This document shows, in pieces, positions 44,401 to 55,427 of a stretch of 64,000 bases of DNA (position 1 is the first letter of the stretch; each line of letters opens with the position of its first letter). The DNA lies in assembly GCA_029747015.1 (NCBI GenBank), contig JAKOGI010000024.1:1230001-1294000 (forward strand), in the 5' to 3' direction. The notes under the pieces are model-generated. The model saw only the letters and a list, made by a program, of their open reading frames with translations. It made no database searches and was not told the DNA's origin. Position numbers and translations under genes: made by a program. The stretch is from Carnegiea gigantea. Taxonomy: Eukaryota > Streptophyta > Magnoliopsida > Caryophyllales > Cactaceae.

Positions 44401-46587
44401 TTTAGTTTTTTAAAAAATAATACAGGTAATTAATATAAAACTTGTTAAGTTAAAAATAGAACAATTGTGTACAATTGTTCTTTTTTAAATTAACGAGTTT
44501 TATACTAATTACCAGCATGCATCATCCTACATAAATGAATAAAATTAATAAACCAACAAATTAAAATAGATCAAACATCAATTGAATAAATTACATATTA
44601 GTGTCTGAAAAAAAATGATTATAGACACAACAAAGACTAAGATAATGATCAAAACTAAATATTCTTGCAGTATTTTGAATCCATCCTCCTAATTTTTTTA
44701 TTGTAGGTAGCTGATTGAACATTTTATTATTCTATATACTACCTAAAACTGTACTTTCAAAACATGCCTAACATCCAAGAATATATAAAAAAAAACTCCA
44801 TCTTTGTTTTCTTCACTGAGAGATGTTAGCTCCAGAAATGCAACCTATTAGACAATTGAAACATACAAAAAAATGAATTATTAGAAAAGATAACCAAAGA
44901 AATTAACTAAGATGCAGACTCTACAGAATCAAATTTAAAGACATGCAACAGAGTTCAACCAACTATAGAACTACAATAGAGTTGAACCAAGAATAGAACC
45001 ACAATCGAGTTCAATCAATAATATATAGAACCGTATGAGTACAACAGATATAGTGATTAACATAACAAACTATATAAAAGCAGCTGAGTACAATGACGAT
45101 AGTCCCCAAGCAACCTCAGACGATGAACTGGAAAGCAACATTCTTGTTAAGATATGTTTAAACTTTCCGAAAGCATGATTAAGATTAGGTCATAGCACAC
45201 ACTTCTCTACAAAATGATTCAAAGAACAGTTTGACATCTGCTTGGTAACCTGCATTAATGAAGGCCAGTTTATTTACTTAACAGTGAGACCAAGAAGATA
45301 ATCAAACCAAGCTAAACAATTATATGGTAAGGTGAATAGTTAAAGACAGAACAAGACCTTTTTGTCAATATTAGTAACATAAACAGTTCTTGCACACATC
45401 TCCCTTTCATCTTCAGACTGCACATGCTAGACACTAATTAGATGTTGATGCTCTAGCCTCTAGATGTTTCATCCTGTTGACTGGATACACTAACACTGAG
45501 GCTTTCTAAATTTCAATTATAGCAATCAAATAAAGAAATAAACTACACATTATAACGAACCACTAAAACACCAAAAAGGGAACAGAAACATACATAACTA
45601 AAACAAAATAAAAACATTGAACGAAAACAAAGTCAAAGAAAAACAAAGCTCATAAAACCAAGGAAACAAAACAAACTACTCAAATAAACACAAAGAAACA
45701 ATCCCAGATATCCACAACTATTCACAATCTTAGATATCCACAACTGACAAGTATTCACAAAATAATAACACAATCAACAGTGATCATAGCCAACATGGCT
45801 CAACAAATGCAAAATTGCTCCTCAAGATCGATCACCCACATAATCACAGTCCTAAATATTCACAACTAAGTGTGAAAAAAAAAAGAAAAACAAAAGAGGG
45901 GAGGGTGGAACGATCATACCAGGTTGAATACTGAAGGAGAAATTCGCCATACCAAAAGAAATATAACCCTGTAATCCAGCAATCAGAACCCAGCAATCCA
46001 GTAATCACAACCCAACAAACGAATTGAAGAGCTAGAAAATAGAACACATGAAAAGGAGCGCAGGGTTTAGGGAATGGGTTAAAATGCATCAAAGAAGACG
46101 TAAATTGATAACATAGAGCGCAAAATCAAGCTAGAACTTGAACCAGAACATGGAGATAGTACATATTTGAATAAATGATTCAAAAAGCACAATAACTTTA
46201 TAACCATGAAATAATTGTCATTAATTAAGGTAAAAAATAATTAGTGTTCAACCACGTAATGAAAAGTATATAATTGATTTGAATATGCGTATAAATTACG
46301 CAGCCACAACCTAAAATGTAAATTCGTTTGCAATACACATATATAAGATAAAAGCTGCACAGAATGAATGAGAATTTCGTAGTTCCAGGCGAACGTTTTA
46401 CAAACCCGGACTTAGTATTCAATTTTGTTGCATGTTGCCCTTGGTTTCAACCTGAAACCACCAAACCCATACATTAGAGTTAAATACAACAAATAATGCT
46501 ACTAAGAGAAAAAAAACTTCTAAGAAGAGTGCAAGATGTAATATCCACTAACCTTCGTAACTAGGTACTCTCACCCCACAAACATTA
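44401..46587. other. CACTA interior, no gene recognised
   Basis: AT-rich DNA. Minus openings at 45844-46092 and 46225-46422 are hydrophobic translations of AT-rich DNA without a known domain. Confidence 0.4.
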
Positions 46588-46915
46588 TGTAACATCCCTA
46601 CCCTTAAGCTAGTCTTTTTAGTATATTCCTCAATTTTGAAAAAAATTCGGCAAAATTTCCCCTAAAACTTGGCTATTTTCCTTTTACAACATGTCAAAAA
46701 TACAATAAGAAATAAAAGAAACTGTTCACAATCTCAACGGCCACGTGCCGGAGCAAATGAACTCAACAAACCACCAGCCTGGAGTATCCAACACAAATCC
46801 AACAATCCATTACCATTAACAAATCCAACAAATCCATCAAGCCACGATATGGCATTTCAATGCACAACACAAATTGAACAACCCATCACCATAAAAACAT
46901 GCAACTTAAAATTTT
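46588..46915. repeat. TGTAACATCCC dispersed repeat
   Basis: It begins TGTAACATCCCTACCC and contains, in order, AATTTCCCCTAAAA, CAACATGTC, CTCAACGGCCAC, GTGCCGGAG, CAACRARCCACC and GGAGTATCCAAC. The same ordered landmarks occur at 19143-19400 in the intron of the other CACTA element. TGTAACAYCCC is a common start of plant LTRs, so these may be LTR fragments. Confidence 0.65.
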
Positions 46916-46939
46916 TAAACTAATTTGTTGAGCTTAGAA

Positions 46940-47240
46940 TGTTCATATTTTGCAGTCTCTCAAGTAACATCTTGTCAACCATCTGTGGATCAGCTTTGTA
47001 AGCGCATGCGTTCAAACCCTATTGTAGTTATCTCCAACTTGTAAAAAAGTGACTTGAATCAATCAAATTAAGATTAAGAAAACAGGAATGACAATATCAT
47101 ATTTACCATGCCCGCATGATAACAAAGTGTCAAAACCTTCTTTTCACCATATACAAGCGTACTTTCTAATTGTATCAGGATCCTTTTTCAGCACCTTTTC
47201 TGTTATCTTCATCACTTCTTCATAAGTCAGCTAACAAAAT
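46940..47240 (-). pseudogene. Possible second captured gene fragment, unidentified
   Basis: The minus strand has two short open stretches with coding-like composition: TYEEVMKITEKVLKKDPDT at about 47225-47165, and a stretch ending ADPQMVDKMLLERLQNMN near 47000-46945. They are separated by intron-like AT-rich DNA. I do not recognise the family. Chance openings remain possible. Confidence 0.3.
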
Positions 47241-48244
47241 GCGTATAGGTCTACAACAATTTGCACAGAACATGAAGGGTGTAGATTATTAAACGAAGAA
47301 GTTGAAACTCTTATGTCACTTAATTCTTACAAAAAAAAGCAGAAAATAAAGTTTTTTCCCAAAAAAATACTGATACACCACATTTGTCTTTGGTCGTTTG
47401 GCATTTTCAGCTCAGTGAACTTATTATTTATTCCCACAATGGTAGTAAGGAGAAATGATATTATAGACTCATCCTAATATAAGAGCCTAAGCCTTTACAA
47501 ATTGTAGCAAAGGCCTAAGAAAGAGGTTTATGTACTTGAATCAGGATCTTTTTTAACATAGAATATCATCTATCAAACCACCATACAAATCCGAGGATTA
47601 ACTTCAACAAATAGGATGACTTGCACAACAAAGTAAACAAAATTAACAAGAATTTAGTGGACCTTTAAATGTAGCAAACACAACAAAGCCTACGCCATTT
47701 CCATTGAATCACGAACTTGCAGAGAACCTAAAGCCAAAGAAAATCAAATCTATAAAACCCTACGCGACTATAAATGATGCTAGAAAAAGAAGAGAGACCA
47801 AAAAGCATATAATAGTAATAGGGAAGGGTCGAAGGCATCAAGTGGAAGACTAATTTATGCAATTTGGTGGTGGAGGAAGCAAATTAGGGAATGAACCTCA
47901 GGAGGAAAAAATTAAATCAAAAATTCAAATTAAAATTCTTAGAGAGAGACAAATTGAACCTTCTTGGCCATCATCAAACTGACGTAGATTCCCTCATTGT
48001 CCGCATGTAACACTCACCGTCCAATCGAGCACTAGCAACACTCACTGTCTGCTACCCTTCCCTCTCTATGTCAAAGTGAATGAGTGCCCTAGAGAAGTCA
48101 ATGGACTACTGTTTTTGGCTATCAAACCAAAAAATTAGAAACAAAAATCTTGCCTGACTCCCTTTTTTTAGAGGAATCGTGTAATGATAAAGAAAATTAT
48201 AAGTAATACACATATATATTCATCATTGATAAGCCTTGTTGATC
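47241..48244. other. CACTA interior, no gene recognised
   Basis: No supported ORF. A slightly GC-richer block at 47960-48070 contains ATGGCCAAGAAGG on the minus strand, which might be a captured 5' exon but leads into a stop after about ten codons. Confidence 0.35.
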
Positions 48245-48715
48245 GGAATCACCCCCGAGAACTTTCAGCTTAGATAGCATAGAAGACAGACTCCTAGACA
48301 GCCCATTGCCACTAAGGTCCAAGATCTCAAATTTCTCAAGATTCCAGAGATTTTCAGGAATCGCCCCTATAAGCCTACATTAGCTGAGATTGATATACCT
48401 CAGATTTTTCAACTCTCCAAAGCTACTCGGGAATGGAAGTTCCAGCAGAGAAGATTTACAAGGCAGATTAAGTCCATGCACTTCTAATCCCTTACAGTCC
48501 ACAGCTGTCCAGTTACAGGGTGGCATTTCTGAGTAAAACCAGTTAGGAATCACATCTCGTCTTTGTATTAGACTCTTTCCAAGAGCAGAAAGCATCTCCA
48601 CATTGTCGGAAACAATAGAGGCGGAAGCGCAAAACATATACAACAAGGCAATACTCAAAATGTGAGAAGTGTCTCTAAATGAGCCTGACATGAACACTCT
48701 TTTCAGGCTGATCAC
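48245..48715 (-). pseudogene. Captured LRR receptor-like kinase fragment (N-terminus)
   Basis: ATG at 48715 opens a hydrophobic, signal-peptide-like stretch (ILSIALLYMFCASAS, ~residues 20-34). Then comes an LRRNT-type domain (LSALGKSLIQRRDVIPNWF, with PPCNWTAVDCKG at ~65-76) and two leucine-rich repeats (ELKNLRYINLS, then LIGAIPENLWNLEKFEILDL). A TAA at about 48380-48382 falls between the repeats, and similarity stops at about 48245, inside the repeat region; no transmembrane or kinase part exists. The order and the CNWTxxxC motif are those of plant LRR receptor kinases, possibly the MSP1/EMS1-like group. It sits wholly inside the CACTA element and is best read as a transduplicated fragment. 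Confidence 0.8.
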
Positions 48716-50040
48716 ACAAAGAAGTGGCCAGATTACACCTAATGGATCACAGAAATTCTCTTAGGCACTCATAACTTGGTCCTGGCAATATTAGCAGCCA
48801 AGTTTTCTACGTGATAGAAAAGTTGAATTCTTCACAAAGCACTGTCACAAAAACTTAATGCATCAAGTTTAAAGAAGCTTCACAAAAAGAGGACTTAAGC
48901 TTAATATCCACACAGATAAGGAAATAACAGCAGAATGTCAGAAAATTTAAGCCTGGACACACAATGTTAAAGTTTCTATTGAAATTCTTGTTGCAATTAA
49001 GCCAAATTGCCATACAAATCTAGTGAATTAGGATTGAAAATAAACCTTATTGAAAACGAACTTTTATCTAAGAATATTGTGCTCCTAATATTATTTTTTA
49101 ATGAATAAGTAGATAATTTTTTTCTCCAATGAGAACAAGCTAACTGCGAAGAGAAATAGGCCCTTAGAATTCAAATTCAATCCCCTCCACAAAACCACAC
49201 ACCCTTTGTTCTATTGAGCAAACAAAACCGAAGCCCTTTATCATTTTTCAATTCACAATTTCTCTTGCTTCCCAAATCACCACCATTATCGGAATTCCAT
49301 CCTTAACTAAATAATTTGCACCCAAAATCTCCTCTAATCCCACCCCTAATCACTAGTTTGATCAAGATTTAAGAAAACAAACACAGATCAATGGCAACAA
49401 GGGGAACATTCACTGCCCACTTCCAATAGTTAGTGACTCCACGAATCAGCACAAACACTAATCAAATTGATGGATCCCTACTCTTACTGAATTCATATTA
49501 AACACTGATCAAATTGATAAATCTTGTTCACGAATCAGACAGTCCACAAATCAACACAAACACACAATTCATACTACCAATAAGAAGGCCGTGATATTAA
49601 CAATAAGAAGGTAGAAATAGGGTTATATACCAACAACTAGTGACTCCAAATATTGAATTCATATTATCAACAACAAGATAACAAATTGAACAGTAAGAAA
49701 GAGGTGATCACTGCTGGTAGAGTGACAGACGGGCAGCCGGCGAGCACGAATTGCCTGGAATTCTCACCAAGCCCGAGAACAAGCACTGAATGTGCCGTCT
49801 GACCTAGAAGTAGCAACACGAGCAAGCCTGAAGGATGCCGGAATTGTCACCGCTGACGGTGCTGAGAATGAAGGACGCATAACTTGGCAGCAAGGTTTCT
49901 TAGAGAATTACTTGTGCGTGCGCTGAGGAGAACGAAGAGCAGGGCAATCATCCAACACTCGATTCACGCATGCTGAATCTGTTTGCTTTTTCCTTTTTTT
50001 TTAAATCCACGGCCTAGGTGGAAAGTTAAAAATAAATTTG
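48716..50040. other. CACTA interior right of the LRR fragment
   Basis: No ORF is supported. 49690-49960 is richer in GC (GGCAGCCGGCGAGCACG) and could be the promoter or leader of the element, or captured 5' sequence of another gene. Confidence 0.35.
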
Positions 50041-50295
50041 GAAAAAAAAAAATTTTATGCTACCACACTTAATATCTGCACTAAGTGTGCCTTATCTACA
50101 AGATACAAGTCCCCACGCTTAATATGTGTAGACAAACCTTAATTACTTGCCACAACTCTTATAAGAGTGGCTATATTTTTCCTCACTTATTTTGTGTGGG
50201 AAAAAAAATTGGGCGCTCGTTTTCACTTATTTTTCTGCTACACTTAATCAAGTGTGGTTAAATAAGAGTAGAAGCATGACCCTTTTTTTGTAGTG
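50041..50295. promoter_or_regulatory. Right subterminal CCACACTTA array and terminus
   Basis: CCACACTTA, TAAGTGTG, CCACGCTTA and TAAGAGTGG variants fill the last 250 bp before TTTTTTTGTAGTG. Confidence 0.75.
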
Positions 50296-50361
50296 TCATT
50301 GTGGGGCTTAGCTTAAAGTCCCAGCTTCTTATGCAGTTCTTGCCCTCTTCTTTGGTGGCAT
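50296..50361 (-). pseudogene. ATHILA ORF1-type protein, first codons
   Basis: ATG at 50361 gives MPPKKRARTA and continues, with stops, up to the CACTA boundary. Reading on at 44111 after removing the insert and one TCA continues the same protein. A basic N-terminus is usual for this ORF. Confidence 0.6.
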
Positions 50362-51239
50362 AGTAGTGTTATGTGGATGAGAAAAACTTAAAAAATTAAA
50401 CTTAAAAGCAAATGAGATGTAAAATGCTACAAAATGCAAAACTTGAGAAAAGCAAAGTAAATGGTTAAGAAATATGGAAGAAAAATGGAATTTGGATGAA
50501 TAAAAGTGGAAAATGGAGTTATAAAAGTTGTGGGTATGGAGAGGGGAAAAGTGGGATAGAAAGAAGGATTGAAAGTGAAAAATAAAGAGAGGTATGGGGT
50601 TAAAATGAAGAAAAGAAGTAAAAAGGGAAGAAATTTAGTGGATTTTGGTGAAAAATTGAAGGTTTAAGCTAAAGTGATTATGGAGGTTCTAGAGAGAGAA
50701 TGGAGTGTTTAGAGGGAGAGTGTGTCGAGTTTGAGGAAACCAATGAAAAGAATTAGGTCAAAGAGGGTCTTAAAAACCCTCGACCACGGACGCAGGGATC
50801 ATCATGGACCGTGGTGGTGGCCATAGCCTATCTGTGGTCAGCTCTGGTCTGAGCTCTTTTGTGCTTTTCTGTCCTTTTTTGCTTTTTCTTTTTCTTTAGA
50901 GCCTTCACGAGCTGTGGTGGTGTCCGTGGAGGCTCTAAAAAAACTCTTCTTCTTTCTTCTTTCCTTTTTTTGGTTAATTAATTCCTACTGAGGGTTCTAC
51001 AGTCTAAACATAACACAAACTATAACAAAAGGGTACATATAAAGGAGAAAAAAGTAAAACGAACACTTGGGTTGCCTCCTAGGAAGCGCTCACTTAAGGT
51101 TGAGAGCTTGATCTTCCTTCTGTTCCGCTTCGAGTTCAATGAAAATGTGGGCGTCATTTTTGTCGCGAACCATGAAATAAAAATCTTTCAACTGAAGGTA
51201 CCACCTTAGATACTCATGTTAGAGGTCCTTCTTCATCAT
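50362..51239 (-). other. Athila region between protease and ORF1; polymerase missing
   Basis: Non-coding AT-rich DNA with GGACCGTGGTGG-type words (50780-50940). The GCGCTTCCTAGGAGGCAACCC block (minus, 51069-51090) normally follows integrase in Athila elements. Here it lies only ~150 bp after the protease part, so about 3 kb of RT, RNase H and integrase has been lost. Confidence 0.6.
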
Positions 51240-53102
51240 CAAATGACGCCATAGCATATTATCGGCATACAAGACAAATCGATACCTGACTCTATAAGCC
51301 AGATCATGTTCAATCCTAAGATCAAAATCCAATCAACTCCTTTAATAGGAGGTAAAGAAAGAACTACTGGGGTGGACCTGCAATAGTCACTCATGGAAGA
51401 TTCATTAGAAGCATAAGCCTCAACCTCGGGTATGCTAGGTGTCGTAGAAGCAGCAAACTCCACCTTAACATAACTTTAGTCATCATCCACAGTAGAAATC
51501 CAATCAGAATCAGAAGGGTCAGTACAACTCCAACCATCCTCCATTTCAATTTCAGGGGAAAGTGGAAATACGTTAGATAGGAAAGAATTGGGGGAAACAA
51601 CTTTCTCGTCCATAAAACAAAATGTAGCATAACACCCCTTACTTCAAATGCTATCCGCCTCCTTTTTACATCAATAATACAACCTGAAGTAGCTAAAAAG
51701 GGCCTACCAAGAATAATTTAGACTTCATCAGTCTCAGCCATATTAGCAATGATAAAATCTTCTAACACCCAGAAATCTTCTATTTTTACGGGCACATCAT
51801 CTAATGTAACCAAAGGTCGCATTTCAGAATCATATGCTAATTGGAGTAAAAAGGGTGCGGGTCATCCCACATAAAGGTTGTGAAACATAATGTAGGGCAT
51901 TAAACTAGCACTTACATCAAAACTACATAGGGCTCTTTCAATCTTTATTTTCCTTATGATGTAGGGGATAGAAAAGCTACCTGGGTCAGGAAGCTTGGGG
52001 GGAAAGACTTTGGGAATCTCAAAGCTATCATCTTCTTTAAAAGTCATGGCCTCGCCACCATCACTTCTCTCCTTACTCTCAGCTATGGTCACTTCTCTAC
52101 CCTCCTCAAGTATGATGTCCTCAGGATACTCTATCCCTTCTTTCAAGGTAATACAGTTACAATACTCACGGGGGTTAGATTCGGTTTACTAAGCAATCTA
52201 CTCGGAGGTGTAGATGAAGACGTAGCTTGTAGAGTTATTTGGGCTTCCAACATCTTGTTGTGAGTAGTGAGCACATCAACCTTAGACAGGGATGGCAGTA
52301 GGCTGGGGATTGTAGGGGTCCCATCCGCATTTGGAAAAAATCCCCATCTCAATGGGGATGGGGGCATAAATAAATCCCCAGGTGAGGATGGAGACGCGGA
52401 CGAGATGAAAATTTACCTCATCCTCGTGTCGCTTCCCTGCTCGAGGAAGTATCCCCATCCCAAACCCGTTTTCCCATCTCCGGTTAGGGAAAAATCCTCA
52501 TCCCCATCCTCTCATGTTAATTTAAAATTAAATATGAGTCATTTATTTATGAATATAATACCAAGGTTATATTGGTAAATTAAGCTGAAAAAACCCTAGA
52601 TTGTACGGACTTGTTTTGTGTAATTTGTGCGTTGTTAGACTTATGTTGTATGAATTTGTTAAACTTTAATTTAGGCTAGATTAAACTTTAATGAAGTTTG
52701 TTAGACTTATGTTGCATGGAGTATAAAATAGCTTATTGTACAATTAATTGGAACTATGGTTTAGGGATGGCAAGTCGGGATTTCATCCAAGACATGTAAT
52801 ATAGCTATTATAATGGAGGGGAAAAATGGCAGGTAAAAATCCCCGTCGAGGATTAGATCCCTGGTAGGGATGGGGACGGGGGAGAATTTTTTCCTCGAAT
52901 GGGGAACGGGGCGGGATGGGAGGTGAGGATCTTAGCAGGGATGGGGACGGGGAATATGCCCCTGGTCCCCAACTCGCCCCGTTGCCATCCCTAACCTTAG
53001 AGGCCAATTGTTTAATGTACTCATCTTGCTTTTGTTGAGCCAAAAAAATATTCTCCATCATAGACTCTAAGTTGGATTTTTGAGATGTTTGTTGAGGATA
53101 GG
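51240..53102 (-). pseudogene. Athila gag C-terminus and protease remnant
   Basis: On the minus strand: gag end (YPQQTSQKSNLESMMENIF at ~53100-53040, continuing after the hAT insert as KVDVLTTHNKMLEAQI at ~52280-52235), then an acidic linker and the protease block (PKVFPPKLPDPGSFSIPY at ~52010-51955, followed by ALCSFDVSASLMPY). The usual catalytic Asp-x-Gly is replaced (C-S-F-D), and several stops follow. Frame breaks occur near 52145 and 51862. The element could not supply its own protease. Confidence 0.75.
52287..52993. mobile_element. Non-autonomous hAT element (CAGGGATGGCA type)
   Basis: 707 bp. It starts CAGGGATGGCAGTAGG and its reverse complement starts TAGGGATGGCAACGGGG. It is flanked by perfect 8-bp duplications ACCTTAGA (52279-52286 and 52994-53001). 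Both ends are rich in GGGGATGGGGA words and the middle is AT-rich. No transposase is present. Its removal rejoins the Athila gag frame (QLAS/KVDV), which confirms the ends. Confidence 0.95.
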
Positions 53103-54553
53103 TGTTAAACCGTAAATTATAATATTTTATACCCTTTTATTGTCCAATATTTGTTCAAAATAAATTATTAGATTAGGATTTTAGTAAATATTTTGTAGGG
53201 ATTTGAAAATTTAGAGAAATGGCTTGTCGAAAGGAAGAAAGGATGGATTGGATCAGGCAATGGGTAGAACCAACAAAGAACCGCGACCCATTATGCGTGA
53301 AGCCTAGTTTAGAAGACCAGCTCCTTCTCTCTTCCTTTCCTTTATCTCTTTGGTTCAGGCCTTTTTTTCTTATCTTCCACGGCCCCCAAGCTCACCCCCT
53401 CCTCCATCTTTCTTTCCTTTCTCCCACGGGCCTTCCCAGCTCGCCTTCTGGCCCAGTCTACTGCTCTCTCTCCCCATCTCTACTTAATTGATCACATGTG
53501 AGTCACGTGAGCCCCAAGCAGCTTTCTTTCTCCCGTCTCTTCGTCTCCTTCCATGTTTTTCATAGCCCAGAAACCAGAGGATAGAATAGAGCACGGTGGC
53601 TCTTCGCCTTCCCCATGACTTCACCATTTCTTCTTCTTTCTCCTCCTTCATCATTCATCAACACCCATTGCTTCACTATCACATTCGGCCATTACCCATC
53701 CTTTCTTCTGCTTTCTCCCCGATGGTTTGCTGTGTAGGAATATGAAAATAGAACTGGGCCCTCGCCTCCTTCCCCTCATCCGTTATGCCCTCTCTTTCCT
53801 TGTCATTTAATCCATCATCATCATCATTAAACCGTCGGTCACAAGGAATTGATTGAAGGGCAACCGAATGGGCTAAAGGACGGTGTTCTGCTGAGCTTCA
53901 AAAGGGGGTCAAAAACAGAGAGTTATGAGGGGGGGGAGTCCTAGTTCATGTATTCAATTCACCATTCACAGTTGTAGTTTTCAGATTTAGGTGTTAGTTT
54001 CACAATTGATGTAATTAAAATTTTGAGTTTATTTGCTAATTGGAGCTTAAGAATTTAGTTTTGAGATTCCAGATTCAAGAGTGCTGTTCCATATTTTGGG
54101 TTCTAAGAATCCCCTGCGTTGGATTGGCACGCTGTATTTCAGTTTAAATCAAGGTATGGGTTCATTCAATTAGAGAAGAATATAGGTGCTGGAAATGAGT
54201 TTCTGGGCAAGCAAATTCGGTAGTGAAGTGCTCCTCTCCACTTAATCCGTTTTGATAATTTGATTTGGCATCCAATTTTATTGTTCTTGTTGCTAATTGG
54301 ATTCTTTTGCCATGCTTTGAATCTGAATGTGAGTTTGAATGTGGATTTTTGGTTTTTTTTTTAATTAAGTTGATTGTGAGGGAGTAAAGTTAGGCAAATC
54401 ACATAGTCAAATTTAAATAATAAACCACTTTTGTTAGCTTAGTTAAAACAAGCTAGTCTATATCATTGGTAATTCAGTTTCACAATTCATCCTCAAGGAT
54501 TGACACCCATAGGTCCTACGATGATAAACTGTATACCTGAGGAAATTACAACA
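53103..54553 (+). repeat. Probable 5' LTR of the second gypsy element
   Basis: It starts TGTTAAACCGTAAATTA where Athila gag similarity ends, and finishes with ...TTACAACA a few bases before the primer site. There is no partner copy in the window, so the call rests on position and TG...CA ends. It contains a C/T-rich stretch at 53320-53840. Confidence 0.55.
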
Positions 54554-54559
54554 AGTTTT

Positions 54560-54577
54560 TGGAGCCGTTGTCGGGGA
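54560..54577 (+). promoter_or_regulatory. Primer-binding site (tRNA-Asp type)
   Basis: TGGAGCCGTTGTCGGGGA differs by two bases from TGGCGCCGTTGCCGGGGA, the tRNA-Asp-type primer site of Athila/Tat elements. Confidence 0.8.
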
Positions 54578-55427
54578 TGGATTTGTGAAATTTGGTTGCT
54601 TCGAGTCATAGTTTAGTTATTGGAGTCGTCTAAGTCATTTTTGTTTTATTGTTATGATTTTTGGTTTTAGCTAAGTCATTTTTAGTTTTAGCAATTTAGT
54701 TTAGTTTATTTTTGATTTTGAAATTAAGTTAGTATTTTGATTTTTATTTTTTATTTTTGCTGAGATTAGTTTCATTTAAATTTTTGGGGGTTATTTGTTG
54801 CCGAAATAATAGTACTAATTAGTTTAATTGACATGTAGCAAAAAGAAGTGAGGCAAAACTGATTCAGAAAAAATAGAACAGTGTAGATTATTCTACTAAT
54901 ACAAATTCTGTTTGAATTTTCTGGAGCAATTTTGGTGTGAGTTTTGTTGTTTTGATATTTTTTTTAGATTCAGCATAATTTTTAGAGTTTGTGCGAACTT
55001 TTCTGAATTTTTTTGGACTGTCTGAATTTTTCTGTGAATTTTGGACTTAATAATCTGTTTGTAATTTTTTTTGCATAGTTTGGGGATAGAAAAAATTTGA
55101 GAAAAAAATTATATTTATGTTCTTTGTGATTGTGTGGAATTTATTGTATATTTAGTTCTAATTTTAGGAGTTTTATTTTGTATTTTAATTTTATTTTTAG
55201 AATTGAGTTGTTTAGGTGTAGTTTATTTTCTTATTTTCTTTTAGTTTGTTGGTGTATACTTTTTCGCTTTTGATTTGCTCATTTTCTGTCTATACATTGT
55301 TTTTAGGTTTGATTCACTTTCTTGTTTTCCTTTCTGGCTTAAAAAAATTAGAAAAATCAAAAAATCCAAATAAATTAAAAAAAGAAAAGACCAAAAATAG
55401 AACTTTTGGTGCGGGTGTGGGATTTAT
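54578..55427 (+). other. Leader of the second gypsy element
   Basis: T-rich non-coding DNA between the primer site and gag; no ORF with a known domain. Confidence 0.5.

Larger units (their letters stand above)
44112..50295 (-). mobile_element. Non-autonomous CACTA transposon carrying a host gene fragment
   Basis: The left end is CACTACAAAAAAGGTC and the right end in reverse complement is CACTACAAAAAAAGGGTC. TCA flanks both sides (44109-44111 and 50296-50298). Subterminal regions are crowded with CCACACTTA/TAAGTGTGG variants, different from the TTTGACGG motif of the other CACTA element, so this is a separate family. No TNP2 or TNPA coding is seen in the 6,184 bp. Instead it holds an LRR receptor-kinase fragment (48245-48715) and a dispersed TGTAACATCCC repeat. 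Removing it rejoins the ATHILA ORF1 sequence. Confidence 0.95.
39789..53102 (-). mobile_element. Athila-type gypsy element, minus strand, internally deleted
   Basis: Read on the minus strand, the order is gag C-terminus and protease (about 53102 to 51240), a conserved GCGCTTCCTAGGAGGCAACCC block (51069-51090), an ATHILA ORF1-type frame (starting 50361), a long T-rich untranslated region, a purine tract, and a 3' LTR (41029 to 39789). RT, RNase H and integrase are absent, and the 5' LTR and gag N-terminus are missing at the right edge. It carries two later insertions, a CACTA element (44112-50295) and a hAT element (52287-52993). The boundary at ~53102 is approximate. Confidence 0.8.

Noticed and set aside
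54560..54577. Possible tRNA gene fragment
   Set aside because: Only 18 bases match a tRNA 3' end and they sit directly after an LTR, so it is a primer-binding site.
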